Of a DNA stretch of 64,000 nt, positions 53,338-62,531 are shown in pieces. Numbering within the stretch: position 1 is the stretch's first letter; each line of letters opens with the position of its first letter. A model generated the notes under the pieces. That model saw only the letters and a program-made list of their open reading frames with translations, was not told where the DNA came from and did not search any database. The DNA is from Martensiomyces pterosporus. Its lineage: Eukaryota > Kickxellomycota > Kickxellomycetes > Kickxellales > Kickxellaceae. The position numbers were made by a program, and so were the translations under genes. The DNA lies in assembly GCA_025201845.1 (NCBI GenBank), contig MU603950.1, positions 1,709 through 65,708 of the forward strand, in the 5' to 3' direction.

Positions 53338-53387
53338 GCAAGTGCAAGCGCAAGCGCAAGTGCGAGTGCGAGTGCGAGTGCGAGTGT
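53338..53387. repeat. Hexamer array GCAAGY to GCGAGT
   Basis: About eight 6-bp units follow one another. The left ones are GCAAGT or GCAAGC and the right ones GCGAGT, a graded variant pattern that suggests stepwise expansion. Confidence 0.9.
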
Positions 53388-53928
53388 GCATCCGTGTGCT
53401 GGTTTGGGGCGTGGGCTTGCGTGGCCGCACTGCCCCTATTGCTTGACACGCCCCTGCACACACACACGTTCTCTCTTCTTCCCACCTTGCCTTAATTTAC
53501 ACTTGACATTATTTTCTTGATTCGAACGCCTTTTTGCTTATTCTGCAAGCCAGCAATCCGCCTCTACGCAGCTGCTCTCTACCATCCCAAAATCAGCCTT
53601 GCCTCGTTTGCCTTCTAGGTTTATTTTTCGGCACAGCAACCGCAATCAAACGCCCACAGCCAAGGCGTGTTCATCTGAATTTCCCGGCAGCTTAACCTAC
53701 TTTGTCGATTCCGTGAGCAGAATTCCAAAGAGCCCTTGCCAAAGCACCTTTCTTGCACTCTCTTCCCAGCAGCACGCTTAGCAGCCTATCCAACAAACCA
53801 CGCTTTTTGCCCTTGGCCGCGCCCACTTTCTCGCTTCTCGCTAGGCCAAAACACCCCCGTCGCTCTATCTCCATCACCCGTATTCACTCTTTATTGTACT
53901 ATAGCCTTCGGTATAAATCTTTTTCACG

Positions 53929-55317
53929 ATGGCCAACGCGCATCACCCCAACAACGCTGATGAATGGAAGAAATCGCTGAATCTTCCCACCAAGGACACG
54001 CGCCCGCAGACCGAGGACGTCACTGCGACGAAGGGAAACGAGTTTGAGGACTACTATCTCAGGCGCGAGCTTCTGATGGGCATCTTTGAGGCTGGCTTTG
54101 AGCGCCCCTCGCCTATTCAGGAGGAGTCCATCCCAATCGCTCTCACTGGCCGCGACATCCTTGCACGTGCAAAGAACGGAACTGGAAAGACCGCTGCCTT
54201 CGTCATCCCTGCCCTGGAGAAGGTCAACACCGCCGTCTCAAAGATCCAGAGTCTTATTCTTGTGCCCACCCGTGAGCTGGCCCTGCAGACGTCGCAGGTC
54301 TGCAAGACTCTTGGCAAGCACATGAGCGTTCAGGTCATGGTTACCACCGGCGGAACGACACTCAAGGACGACATTATCCGGTTATCCGACACTGTCCACA
54401 TTGTGGTTGGTACCCCTGGCCGTGTGCTGGATCTTGCTGGAAAGGGCGTTGCTGACTTTAGCGAGGCCGAGACCTTTATCATGGACGAGGCCGACAAGCT
54501 TCTCAGCCCCGAGTTCACGCCGGTCATTGAGCAGCTGCTCTCCTTCTTCCCGCCAAAGCGCCAGATCCTGCTGTACTCGGCTACCTTCCCGCTCGTCGTG
54601 AAGAGCTTCAAGGACAAGCATATGAGCAAGCCCTACGAAATCAACCTTATGGAGGAGCTCACACTGCGCGGCGTGACCCAGTACTACGCCTTTGTTGAGG
54701 AGCGCCAGAAGGTGCACTGCCTGAACACCCTCTTCTCAAAGCTCCAGATCAACCAGTCGATCATCTTCTGCAACTCCACCAACCGTGTGGAGCTTCTGGC
54801 AAAGAAGATCACTGACCTCGGCTACTCGTGCTTCTACAGCCATGCTCGCATGCTGCAGTCGCACCGCAACCGCGTCTTCCACGACTTCCGCAACGGCGCG
54901 TGCAGAAACCTCGTGTGCTCTGACCTGCTCACTCGTGGTATCGACATCCAGGCCGTCAATGTCGTCATCAACTTTGACTTCCCCAAGAACTCGGAGACTT
55001 ACCTCCACCGTATCGGCCGCTCTGGCCGTTTTGGCCACCTTGGCCTTGCCATCAACCTCATCACTTATGAGGACCGCTTCAACCTGTACAAGATTGAGCA
55101 GGAGCTTGGCACCGAGATCCAGCCCATTCCCCCCGTCATCGACAAACGCCTGTATGTCGCTCCCAGCGCAATGGACGAGCCTCCCCAGCAGCGCCAGGCC
55201 CCTGCTCAGGCACCCCCTTCCCATGGTCCCGCCCCACCCCCAGGCCTCCAGCGTAACCAGCGCCAGGGCTCAGTTGGCAACCACTACAACCCGCCCCACC
55301 CCTCGGCACCAGCGTAA
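53929..55317 (+). CDS. DHH1: DEAD-box RNA helicase Dhh1/DDX6
   Basis: The 462-residue protein is a complete Dhh1/DDX6 helicase. It has the Q-motif region ([16 protein letters not shown]), motif I ([11 protein letters not shown]), PTRELALQ, the DEAD box ([10 protein letters not shown]), SAT and the C-terminal HRIGRSGR. It acts in mRNA decapping, translational repression and P-bodies with Pat1, Edc3 and the Ccr4-Not complex. A Gln/Pro-rich tail follows. The last codons lie in a 61-bp tandem duplication that moved the stop: the protein now ends HPSAPA, where the unduplicated arrangement would end HPSA. The gene is intronless. Confidence 0.97.
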   Translation: MANAHHPNNADEWKKSLNLPTKDTRPQTEDVTATKGNEFEDYYLRRELLMGIFEAGFERPSPIQEESIPIALTGRDILARAKNGTGKTAAFVIPALEKVNTAVSKIQSLILVPTRELALQTSQVCKTLGKHMSVQVMVTTGGTTLKDDIIRLSDTVHIVVGTPGRVLDLAGKGVADFSEAETFIMDEADKLLSPEFTPVIEQLLSFFPPKRQILLYSATFPLVVKSFKDKHMSKPYEINLMEELTLRGVTQYYAFVEERQKVHCLNTLFSKLQINQSIIFCNSTNRVELLAKKITDLGYSCFYSHARMLQSHRNRVFHDFRNGACRNLVCSDLLTRGIDIQAVNVVINFDFPKNSETYLHRIGRSGRFGHLGLAINLITYEDRFNLYKIEQELGTEIQPIPPVIDKRLYVAPSAMDEPPQQRQAPAQAPPSHGPAPPPGLQRNQRQGSVGNHYNPPHPSAPA

Positions 55318-55369
55318 CCAGCGCCAGGGCTCAGTTGGCAACCACTACAACCCGCCCCACCCCTCGGCA
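55248..55369. repeat. 61-bp tandem duplication across the DHH1 stop
   Basis: Copies 55248-55308 and 55309-55369 are identical by eye. Because 61 is not a multiple of three, the second copy is read in another frame and its first bases (CCA GCG TAA) stop translation at once. The original frame of the second copy would end in TAA immediately after it (55370). Confidence 0.95.
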
Positions 55370-55765
55370 TAAGTGCGCCCCCCCCCCATTGACGGGCACT
55401 GCCCCCTGCCGACACCCCCCACTCGTCCATGCCCTCCCCTCCCCCTCTTCTGCTCTCGAGTGCTTGTTACAGGCGATTGCGCAATGGCCACTATTGCCCA
55501 CAAATGCGCCTTGTATGGGAGGGCCCTTGGCCCTCTCCCACCGCCTATATTTCTGTCCCAGCACCTATACACGGCACTTAATTGCACATGGCCCCGCTTG
55601 TTCTGTTACAAACCCCTTTGGCCTCACTTTGGCTTGGTTTCCAGGAAATAATATCCAATGTGCAGCAACAAAGAGTAGACACGTGCCAAGTGAACATGCT
55701 AGATCTCGGATATGGCCCCGCAACCAGAGCCTCCAGCTGATGGCTGTGGCGTGGATCTCTATTAC
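55370..55765. other. Convergent spacer, DHH1 / GST-like gene
   Basis: The 396 bp between two convergent stops are C-rich near DHH1 (a run of about 13 C at 55378-55390) and otherwise featureless. It should hold both 3' UTRs. Confidence 0.4.
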
Positions 55766-56545
55766 TCACATAAGCCGCCTGTAGTCGGCTAGGAATTGGT
55801 TGTCGTGGCGCAATTGCTCGATGAGCTGCACGCTGTGCCAGATATGCGGGTTAGCCATTGCGTGCATTCGCCAGCGGTGGTAGCGCATGTACTCTGGCGC
55901 CAGCGGTGGCTCAAGGCTGAATTCTCTGCCATGGACGTGCAGCGGGCCAGTGTATGCCACACCAGCAACTTCAGCAATACCTATAGTGTGCACGCCGCCA
56001 AATGCCGGACCACCGCTGCCTCCGTCGGCACTGAGCAGCGTGTCGTTGACTATTTGCACCCATCTCCATAGACGAGTGCGCAGATAAGAGTATGGCGCCC
56101 CTCTGCTGCCGTGGCGTATGATGTGCATCATCAGCCGGAGCGTATAGCAGTGCATCGCGCCCAGGCTCAGTAGCAGTGTCCCCAAAGCGCCCTTTCCATG
56201 CTCGTCCTGCGGCAGCGGCAGCTGGCCGGTCTCCTGGTTCAGATGGTTCAGGATTTCCATAGTGCCGGCAATAAACCAGGGTCCTCCGGCCTCGCTGCGT
56301 GGCGTCCTCGCGCATGGATACCTCTGCACAGGCACATATTGCCAGACACTGACCTCCATCCAATCTGGCGGCGAAAATGGCGAAACCTCGACCTCGATAT
56401 AGGGGTAGTCCATTAGCTGCAGCGCAACAACAACTCGCTTTGACGGTGGATAATACATGTTTGTAAACACGGTCCATTTCCCGTCTTCAAAGACCCCCTG
56501 TGGAACCGCTGGGATCCCCAGAGGCTCAGCGGAATCGGCAGCCAT
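55766..56545 (-). CDS. Glutathione S-transferase-like protein
   Basis: The 259-residue product looks like a two-domain GST-fold protein. The thioredoxin-like half has FTNMYYPPSKRVVVALQLMD followed by YIEVEVSPFSPPDW and GTMEILNHLNQE, matching the beta-alpha-beta and SNAIL/TRI-like region. The helical half contains a segment (LLSADGGSGGPAFGGVHTIG, then IAEVAGV) resembling the GST 'GP-F-G-AD' region. The usual G-site residues are not clear, so it may not bind glutathione. The ATG at 56545 (MAADSAEP) fits; the frame continues upstream into the gap-flanking repeat without conserved sequence. The family call is tentative. Confidence 0.55.
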   Translation of the reverse strand: MAADSAEPLGIPAVPQGVFEDGKWTVFTNMYYPPSKRVVVALQLMDYPYIEVEVSPFSPPDWMEVSVWQYVPVQRYPCARTPRSEAGGPWFIAGTMEILNHLNQETGQLPLPQDEHGKGALGTLLLSLGAMHCYTLRLMMHIIRHGSRGAPYSYLRTRLWRWVQIVNDTLLSADGGSGGPAFGGVHTIGIAEVAGVAYTGPLHVHGREFSLEPPLAPEYMRYHRWRMHAMANPHIWHSVQLIEQLRHDNQFLADYRRLM

Positions 56546-56620
56546 GCGTGCGCACTTGGATCCTTGCTTGAATGCGCTTTCAAATGGATAGCGCAGCAAA
56601 ATCGCTTGCCAGAATATAGG

Positions 56621-56910
56621 GAATTTATTTGCGCGAGCACTAGTAAATGGGGGGGGTGTGCAGAAGCAGCACAGCAAGTGCAGGCTACGCAGAACGGAAA
56701 GAGACCGGGGAACACAGCACAGGCGCTGTGGTTATATAGGCGCTTGAGCGCTTTGTAGCGAGCTCTCCGTGCCTTCCCAGTTCAACACAGCGCTGCGTCG
56801 CACCTCGCTACCTCCCTCCTCCACACTTTCCCTGAGCGTGCGTCTGGGCTGTATCCAGACATGCTTCGTGAGGGCTACACACAGGCAAAGCCAAATGCCT
56901 CGCCTAGGCG
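56621..56910. repeat. 290-bp copy left of scaffold gap
   Basis: This copy matches 56921-57210 at a constant offset of 300 with one difference (C at 56812, T at 57112). It ends exactly at the N run. Confidence 0.96.
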
Positions 56911-56920
56911 NNNNNNNNNN
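56911..56920. other. 10-N scaffold gap
   Basis: Ten N bases mark a scaffold join of unknown or negative size. Confidence 1.
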
Positions 56921-57210
56921 GAATTTATTTGCGCGAGCACTAGTAAATGGGGGGGGTGTGCAGAAGCAGCACAGCAAGTGCAGGCTACGCAGAACGGAAA
57001 GAGACCGGGGAACACAGCACAGGCGCTGTGGTTATATAGGCGCTTGAGCGCTTTGTAGCGAGCTCTCCGTGCCTTCCCAGTTCAACACAGCGCTGCGTCG
57101 CACCTCGCTACTTCCCTCCTCCACACTTTCCCTGAGCGTGCGTCTGGGCTGTATCCAGACATGCTTCGTGAGGGCTACACACAGGCAAAGCCAAATGCCT
57201 CGCCTAGGCG
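56921..57210. repeat. 290-bp copy right of scaffold gap
   Basis: This copy begins exactly at the end of the N run and continues without a break into unique sequence, as expected if the left contig end overlaps it. Confidence 0.96.
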
Positions 57211-57551
57211 CCACACGAGCATCAGTGACCGCTATCGCACAAGCCATCATAATCAATCAGCGAATCAAAGCCACTGCGAGCCAACTGACAAATGCCGCGG
57301 CGCCTTGATGCTTCCTCAGGGGACAGCAGGGTCGCCGCTCCATGTGGCAGCGAACCAGTGGGCGGGAAGGGGAATGTGTGGGCTGCTGCTTTGCTGGCCC
57401 TTAAACCTCCAGCTGCTTCATTTTGCCTTTGCCATTTCCTTGGCTTTCTTCGTTTTCGTGTAGACACACAGCTCTCGCTCTTGCATCAGCCGCCCCTCAC
57501 TCCCTCCAACGCAATAAGCACCCAGCACAGAAAAGGACAGCACACCCGCAA

Positions 57552-58130
57552 ATGACAATGGTCGACCGCAGACAAAACGAGGCCAAAGTGGTGGTAAACA
57601 CTGCTAGCATCAGCGAGCTAAAGGCGGCCTGCGACACGAGCCTGAAAGAGTTCCTCAGGGCAAGGGGGTACGAGGAGATGCACACGCACACAGACGTGAA
57701 GCTGGTGCTTGGATACGTCGGCGTGATCTTCTGCGCCATCGATTTCGCGTACAGCTGGAAGTACCCGTTCAGCCAGACCAAGTGGTTCTCGTATATCAGC
57801 GTGTCCGTTTATGCTCTGACATCTGTGCTGGCACTTGCGTACTCGTATGCTGTGCAGCGCGACACGTTCTTTGTTGGCTACAACAAAGCCAAGGGACACA
57901 TCATCTCGGCAGGGTCGGCCACAAAGCAGAACGAGCCCACATACAGACTTACGCTTACCACACGCCCTATCCGTGGGCGCCAGGACCCGCCAGTGTTCAA
58001 CTCCAAGCCCCTGGAGCTCAGGCGGCCCTTTGCAGCGTGGTTCTATGAGGATGGCGAGTTTGCTAGCGACAGGTTCCAAGCCGACCTTGTTTCAGCCATT
58101 GACGAGCTGCTGAAGAAGAAGAGCAACTAG
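57552..58130 (+). CDS. SPC2: Signal peptidase complex subunit 2
   Basis: The 192-residue protein matches SPCS2/Spc2. After a short N-terminus and the motif ELKAACDTSLKEFL come two transmembrane helices (about 50-70, KLVLGYVGVIFCAIDFAYSW; and 77-97, WFSYISVSVYALTSVLALAY). A cytosolic domain with YRLTLTTRP and FFVGYNKAKGH follows. Spc2 supports the signal peptidase Sec11 and links it to the Sec61 channel at the ER membrane. It ends in a lysine cluster (KKKSN). The ATG at 57552 is followed by a second at 57558; the first is preferred. The gene is intronless. Confidence 0.9.
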   Translation: MTMVDRRQNEAKVVVNTASISELKAACDTSLKEFLRARGYEEMHTHTDVKLVLGYVGVIFCAIDFAYSWKYPFSQTKWFSYISVSVYALTSVLALAYSYAVQRDTFFVGYNKAKGHIISAGSATKQNEPTYRLTLTTRPIRGRQDPPVFNSKPLELRRPFAAWFYEDGEFASDRFQADLVSAIDELLKKKSN

Positions 58131-58527
58131 CTGCCCAGCTTTTCTACGACTGGAGCACCCGAGTAAACAAGTATTTTGCCACCGCTGCAATTCAGCAGCT
58201 CATAGCTTTTCCTCCTCTTTGCTTGCACTGGCCTCGGCCTATTTTTTCTACCCGTGTTACAAAGCTGGCGCAGCCCCAAGCTAACGTCAGCAAGTGTATG
58301 ATCTGGAAAATGTGCTGCCACTGCAGCATGGGATGACAAATGGAGCCACACAGGGCAGGCTATTTAAGAGCGCCATCTGCCTCATGCCCTGTCCACGGAA
58401 ATCGCTCATCACCAGCTATTTCTCCTCTTTTCTCCTCCTTCTCTCTCTGCAGCTCCTTCACCACATACACTTGTTGTAAGCGCCAGGCCTTGACTCTGGT
58501 TTAGTTTGTAAGCAGAAGCAATTCAGA
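58131..58527. promoter_or_regulatory. Intergenic region, SPC2 / GLR1
   Basis: This 397-bp spacer between two plus-strand genes ends in a CT-rich leader (58410-58480) before GLR1. No Yap1-like site was clear by eye, and nothing else was recognised. Confidence 0.4.
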
Positions 58528-59919
58528 ATGCCTCCAATCTCCAAACTCTTTGACTTTATTGTTATCGGCGGCGGTAGCGGCGGCCTTGCCTGTGCGCGCC
58601 GCGCTGCGTCCTACGGCGCCAAGGTTGCTCTTATCGAGGGCAGCGGCCGTCTGGGCGGCACCTGTGTCAATGTCGGATGTGTGCCAAAGAAGGTCATGTT
58701 CAACGGCGCCAGCATCGTCGAGGCTATCGAGGATGCAAAGCACTACGGCATCAGCGTCGGATCGCACTCCTTTGACTGGTCGTTCCTCAAGAATGCGCGC
58801 GATGCCTACGTAAAGCGCCTCAACGGCATCTACGAGCGCAACGTCGCCAAGGACGACGTCGAGTACGTTGACGGAACTGCCAGCTTCATCAGCAACACCG
58901 AGGTCAAGGTCAACGACACAATTCTGAAGGCAGATCACATCCTTATCGCGTCGGGCGGCCGCCCAGTGATCCCGGACGTCGAGGGTGCCAGCTATGGCAT
59001 TGACAGCGACGGCTTTTTTGATCTTGAGAGCCAGCCCAAGAGCGTCGCTGTTGTCGGGTCTGGATACATCGGCATCGAGATTGCTGGCATCTTCAAGACA
59101 CTTGGCTCCGACGTCACCGTGTTCACCCGCACGCCGCATATCCTGCGCCACCACGACAACATCATCGGCGACACTATGCTCGAAGAGATGAAGCGCATTG
59201 GCGTCAAGTTTGAGCACAACTCCAGTGTTCTGGGCATCAAGAAGCACGATGGCGCTGAGCTGCCTCTCGAGCTTAGCTGGTCGACTAAGGATGTGGCAGA
59301 GGCATCCAGCGCTGCTTATGACTGTGTTCTGTGGGCAGTTGGTCGCAAGCCCAACACCGAGGCCCTCAACCTCACTGCCGTTCCCGGCGTTGAGCTGAAC
59401 AGGACTGGCCATATTGTCGCCGACGAGTTCCAGAACACTGGTGTGAGCGGTGTTTATGCTCTTGGCGATGTGTATGGAAAGTCTGAGCTGACCCCTGTTG
59501 CCATTGCTGCTGGTCGTCGTCTCGCTGACCGCCTGTTTGGCGGCAAGCGCTTTGCCAACTCCAAGCTCGACTACGTCAACATCCCCACTGTGATCTTTGG
59601 CCATCCTCCTGCCGGCACCATTGGTCTGAGCGAGGCCGAGGCCAAGGCCGCCTACGGCGCTGACAACATCAAGGTGTACAACACTCGATTCACCAACATG
59701 TACAATGCGCTCACGCCCTACAAGCCGCCCACTGCTATGAAGCTTGTCGTTGCTGGGCCTGAAGAGAAGGTCGTCGGCCTCCACATCATTGGGCGCGGCT
59801 GCGACGAGATCCTTCAGGGCTTCGGCGTCGCCATCAAGATGGGAGCGACCAAGAGCGACTTTGACAACTGCGTTGCTATCCACCCTACCAGCGGCGAGGA
59901 GATTGTCACCATGAGGTAG
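58528..59919 (+). CDS. GLR1: Glutathione reductase
   Basis: The 463-residue flavoenzyme reduces glutathione disulfide with NADPH. The FAD-binding site ([19 protein letters not shown]), the redox disulfide (GGTCVNVGC, Cys46 and Cys51), the NAD(P) fold ([15 protein letters not shown]) and the C-terminal catalytic dyad region (AIHPTSGEE) are all present. No presequence precedes the fold, so this form should be cytosolic. It ends at MR after the dimer-interface HPT motif, the normal position. A long complementary frame exists as a shadow of biased codon use. Confidence 0.97.
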   Translation: MPPISKLFDFIVIGGGSGGLACARRAASYGAKVALIEGSGRLGGTCVNVGCVPKKVMFNGASIVEAIEDAKHYGISVGSHSFDWSFLKNARDAYVKRLNGIYERNVAKDDVEYVDGTASFISNTEVKVNDTILKADHILIASGGRPVIPDVEGASYGIDSDGFFDLESQPKSVAVVGSGYIGIEIAGIFKTLGSDVTVFTRTPHILRHHDNIIGDTMLEEMKRIGVKFEHNSSVLGIKKHDGAELPLELSWSTKDVAEASSAAYDCVLWAVGRKPNTEALNLTAVPGVELNRTGHIVADEFQNTGVSGVYALGDVYGKSELTPVAIAAGRRLADRLFGGKRFANSKLDYVNIPTVIFGHPPAGTIGLSEAEAKAAYGADNIKVYNTRFTNMYNALTPYKPPTAMKLVVAGPEEKVVGLHIIGRGCDEILQGFGVAIKMGATKSDFDNCVAIHPTSGEEIVTMR

Positions 59920-60190
59920 CTGCAGCAGCAGCGACAGTGGCACGCTGGATCCAGTGGCTCCCAAAAGATGAATAGCAGTAGCACTTTTTTTTTAAAAAGA
60001 ATAAAGTCAACATGCAGCCCCTGCCGCAAGCCCCGACTCCTCTTTTTCTCTCTAGTTAATTTCACGAACCAGCGCTGCTGCTGCTTTTTGTCTCCCCTAT
60101 AGCCACTCCCTCGAGCTCTTGCTCTTTTGTACTTGCCGCCTTGACTGCAATCGCCACCGAGAAAGGGAAAATTTGCCGGATTTTTAAAAC

Positions 60191-62531
60191 ATGCCTATTC
60201 GCTACTTCAACCGTACGTGTGCCGCTTTTGAGCAGAGGAACGAGCCGTGCACCAGGAGCTGGGCCTTTCTGGCGCCTGGCCAGGCTTTTCAGCAACGCAG
60301 TACTAACAGGACCGACACCGCCATCTCGCGGCCTTTGTGCTGTTGCAAATGTAGTTTATGTAAAGGAGATGAAGCTGATTCAAGAGACGCGCCTGAGCGC
60401 TCTTGCAGACACGCGGCTTGGAGTTGAGGGCCACGGCTGGCTCAGGCAGCTGCTTGGCAGCATTCGCAACGGCGAGCCTGTGGCTATCGGTGGCTTCCCG
60501 CTCGCTCTGGAGGCCGAAATTGTCAAGGAGCTGGCGTTCTTCAAGAAGAACAAGATCACGCCGATATTTGTGTTCAGTGGGCTGTCCATCGCACGCAGAG
60601 ACAGCAAGCCATTTGCCAACGACAGCCACCGCCCGGCGCACAGGAACGCTGCATGGGAGACGTACTGGCAAAAGCATGTTGAGCAGGCGATGCGCGGATG
60701 GAGCTCGTCTGTGTCGCAGACGCAGGAGCAGGCCGACATGATTCCATTTGTCATGCAGGTGCTGCACGCTCATGGCGTCGAGTTTATGCGTGCGCCGTAT
60801 TCCTCGTGGGGCCAGCTGGCGTACCTGTACAAGCACGAGTCACAGCCGATCCATGCGATCTATGCGTCGTCCGACGTCCTGATGTTTGACGTTGACCGCG
60901 TCATTACCTCGATAAACGCCTCAAAGTCGACGTTCAGCTGGGTCCTAAAGGACAACTTGCTGACCAACTTTGGCATCGGCTCTGACCAGTTCCTGGACAT
61001 GTGCATCCTGGCTGGCTTTGAATGGTGCCCTACATTCCCGGCGCTAGACACCGAAATTGGGTTCTCGTTCAAATCGGCAATCGACGTCATTCGCCACTAC
61101 CGCACTGGGTTCAACGCTATCCAGGCGTACGCCGACCACCCGGTGGTCAAGTCTACCAACTATGTCGACAACTTCTGCCGCACGTACTGTGCGATCAAGT
61201 ACCACATCGCTCTGCACCTGGATGGTAGCGTGGGGCCCCTCAGCCCCGAGTATGCGCCTAGCGACCTCCACGAGATTATCGGGTACAGGCTGCCAAGCAC
61301 TGCCTACCAGCTGCTCGCGCGTGGAATCATCCATCCGCCGATGCTCAACATGCTCGCTTCCGGCACATGGGCTGAATTCCCTCCACTCGACAACGGAGAG
61401 TCCGAGGAGTATCGCAGCCTTGTCGCTGGCTGGGTGCGCGAGCAGTACACCCAGGATTGCGCTGCGCTGTGCACCAGCCTTGGGCCTTTCTTTAAGCAGC
61501 GCAAGATCGCTATGCGCACTTGGATCGACCCCCAGTCAGAGCTTGTCCTCCACGAAGTCAACGCCCCCCGTGCCGCTGGTGCCGAGAACGCAGCCATCAG
61601 CACTCCCGGCGCAGCCAGCGTCCCCCCAGCCAGCGATCTCGCAGCAGTCCTCCAGCGTAGCAGGGACTTGCTGTCGAGCAGCAGGACCGACAGCTCTAAC
61701 TCGCAGTCCACCTCCGGCAGCTCAAGCAGCCAAGACACAGAGCTCGTTCTTTCGGCGCTTACCCGTTTGGGCTTCATCTTGCGCGATGGCCAGCATACGA
61801 AGCTGGGCTGCGCGCTGGCTGCTGGGCTGCGCGCACTGCAGGACAGCTCGCAGCCGCCTTCCACGCAGTGGGCGCTTGTGGCAGCCGCAGTTCTCCTCGA
61901 CAGAGGCCTCCTCTCGGGCGAAAAATGGAGCGTGGCATACGAGGACAGCAGCTCGCCTGTGGGCGATGCCAAGCAGCAGAAGTATGTTCGTCTTATTTCC
62001 CGCATAGCCACCCTTGTGCCTATGGCTGGGCGCACTGGGCCCTGGAGGCTTGCCCTTAACCGCGATTTGCTTGCATTCAACAGCGCTGTGAAACTGGTGT
62101 ACAGGACATTGGCTAGCAGCATCGAGTCAGCCTGCCTCGTCAAGAATGCCAGCAGCTCTGCGCTGTCTCCTGCACGGGTCAGCAAGCTTTTGGAGCTGAA
62201 GTCCGGCCTTCCTCTCGATGGATCCGTCAGCGATGCCAGCGGGCTACTGGCTCATGCGCTGCTTGCCGATCACGTCCGCAATGGCGAAGGCAGCTGGGAT
62301 CGCATCCAGGAGGCAGCTGGCAACAGCGTCGACAACCCGAAGGCGGTTCTTGGCAACGTGTGGAGCCTGGTGGGTGCAGTTGTGGCATTGGCCAAGGACT
62401 ACAGCAGTCCCAATGCTGGCAGCAAGAAGCCTGCAGGAAAGACCGGCAAGGCCACAGCCTTATCGGCTGCCAGTGATATGAAGAGTGCATACGAGTGGGC
62501 TCGGCCAATCTTCAACAAGGCCCTCAAGTAG
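60191..62531 (+). CDS. MKT1: Mkt1 post-transcriptional regulator, two exons
   Basis: The exons are 60191-60212 and 60355-62531 with a 142-nt intron carrying a perfect TACTAAC at 60301-60307; the product is 732 residues. The joined start MPIRYFNLYVKEMKLIQETR leads into LSALADTRLGVEGHGWL, the N-terminal XPG-like domain. The XPG-I-like region and the fungal Mkt1 N- and C-terminal domains follow. Mkt1 with Pbp1 regulates mRNAs such as HO in yeast; nuclease activity is not expected because acidic catalytic residues are largely missing. A Ser-rich linker lies at about residues 490-520. The first exon codes only seven complete residues. Confidence 0.9.

Larger units (their letters stand above)
53095..53928. 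promoter_or_regulatory. STR2-DHH1 spacer with two tandem-repeat arrays
   Basis: These 834 bp contain the STR2 3' UTR and the DHH1 promoter and leader. Two short-unit repeats lie near the STR2 end. The DHH1-proximal half is rich in C and T and probably a long 5' leader. No gene was recognised. Confidence 0.5.
56546..57551. promoter_or_regulatory. Divergent spacer, GST-like / SPC2, with scaffold gap
   Basis: This stretch separates the GST-like start from the SPC2 start and contains a 10-N gap between two 290-bp copies of the same sequence. If the copies are an assembly overlap, the real spacer is about 300 bp shorter. No gene was recognised. Confidence 0.7.

Noticed and set aside
53929..55372. 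DHH1 extended by frameshift into the second 61-bp copy
   Set aside because: The TAA at 55315-55317 is in frame and clear, so no frameshift is needed for an intact helicase.
56621..57210. True tandem duplication of a promoter segment
   Set aside because: The copies abut the N run exactly and differ at one base, so an unmerged contig overlap is more likely than biology.
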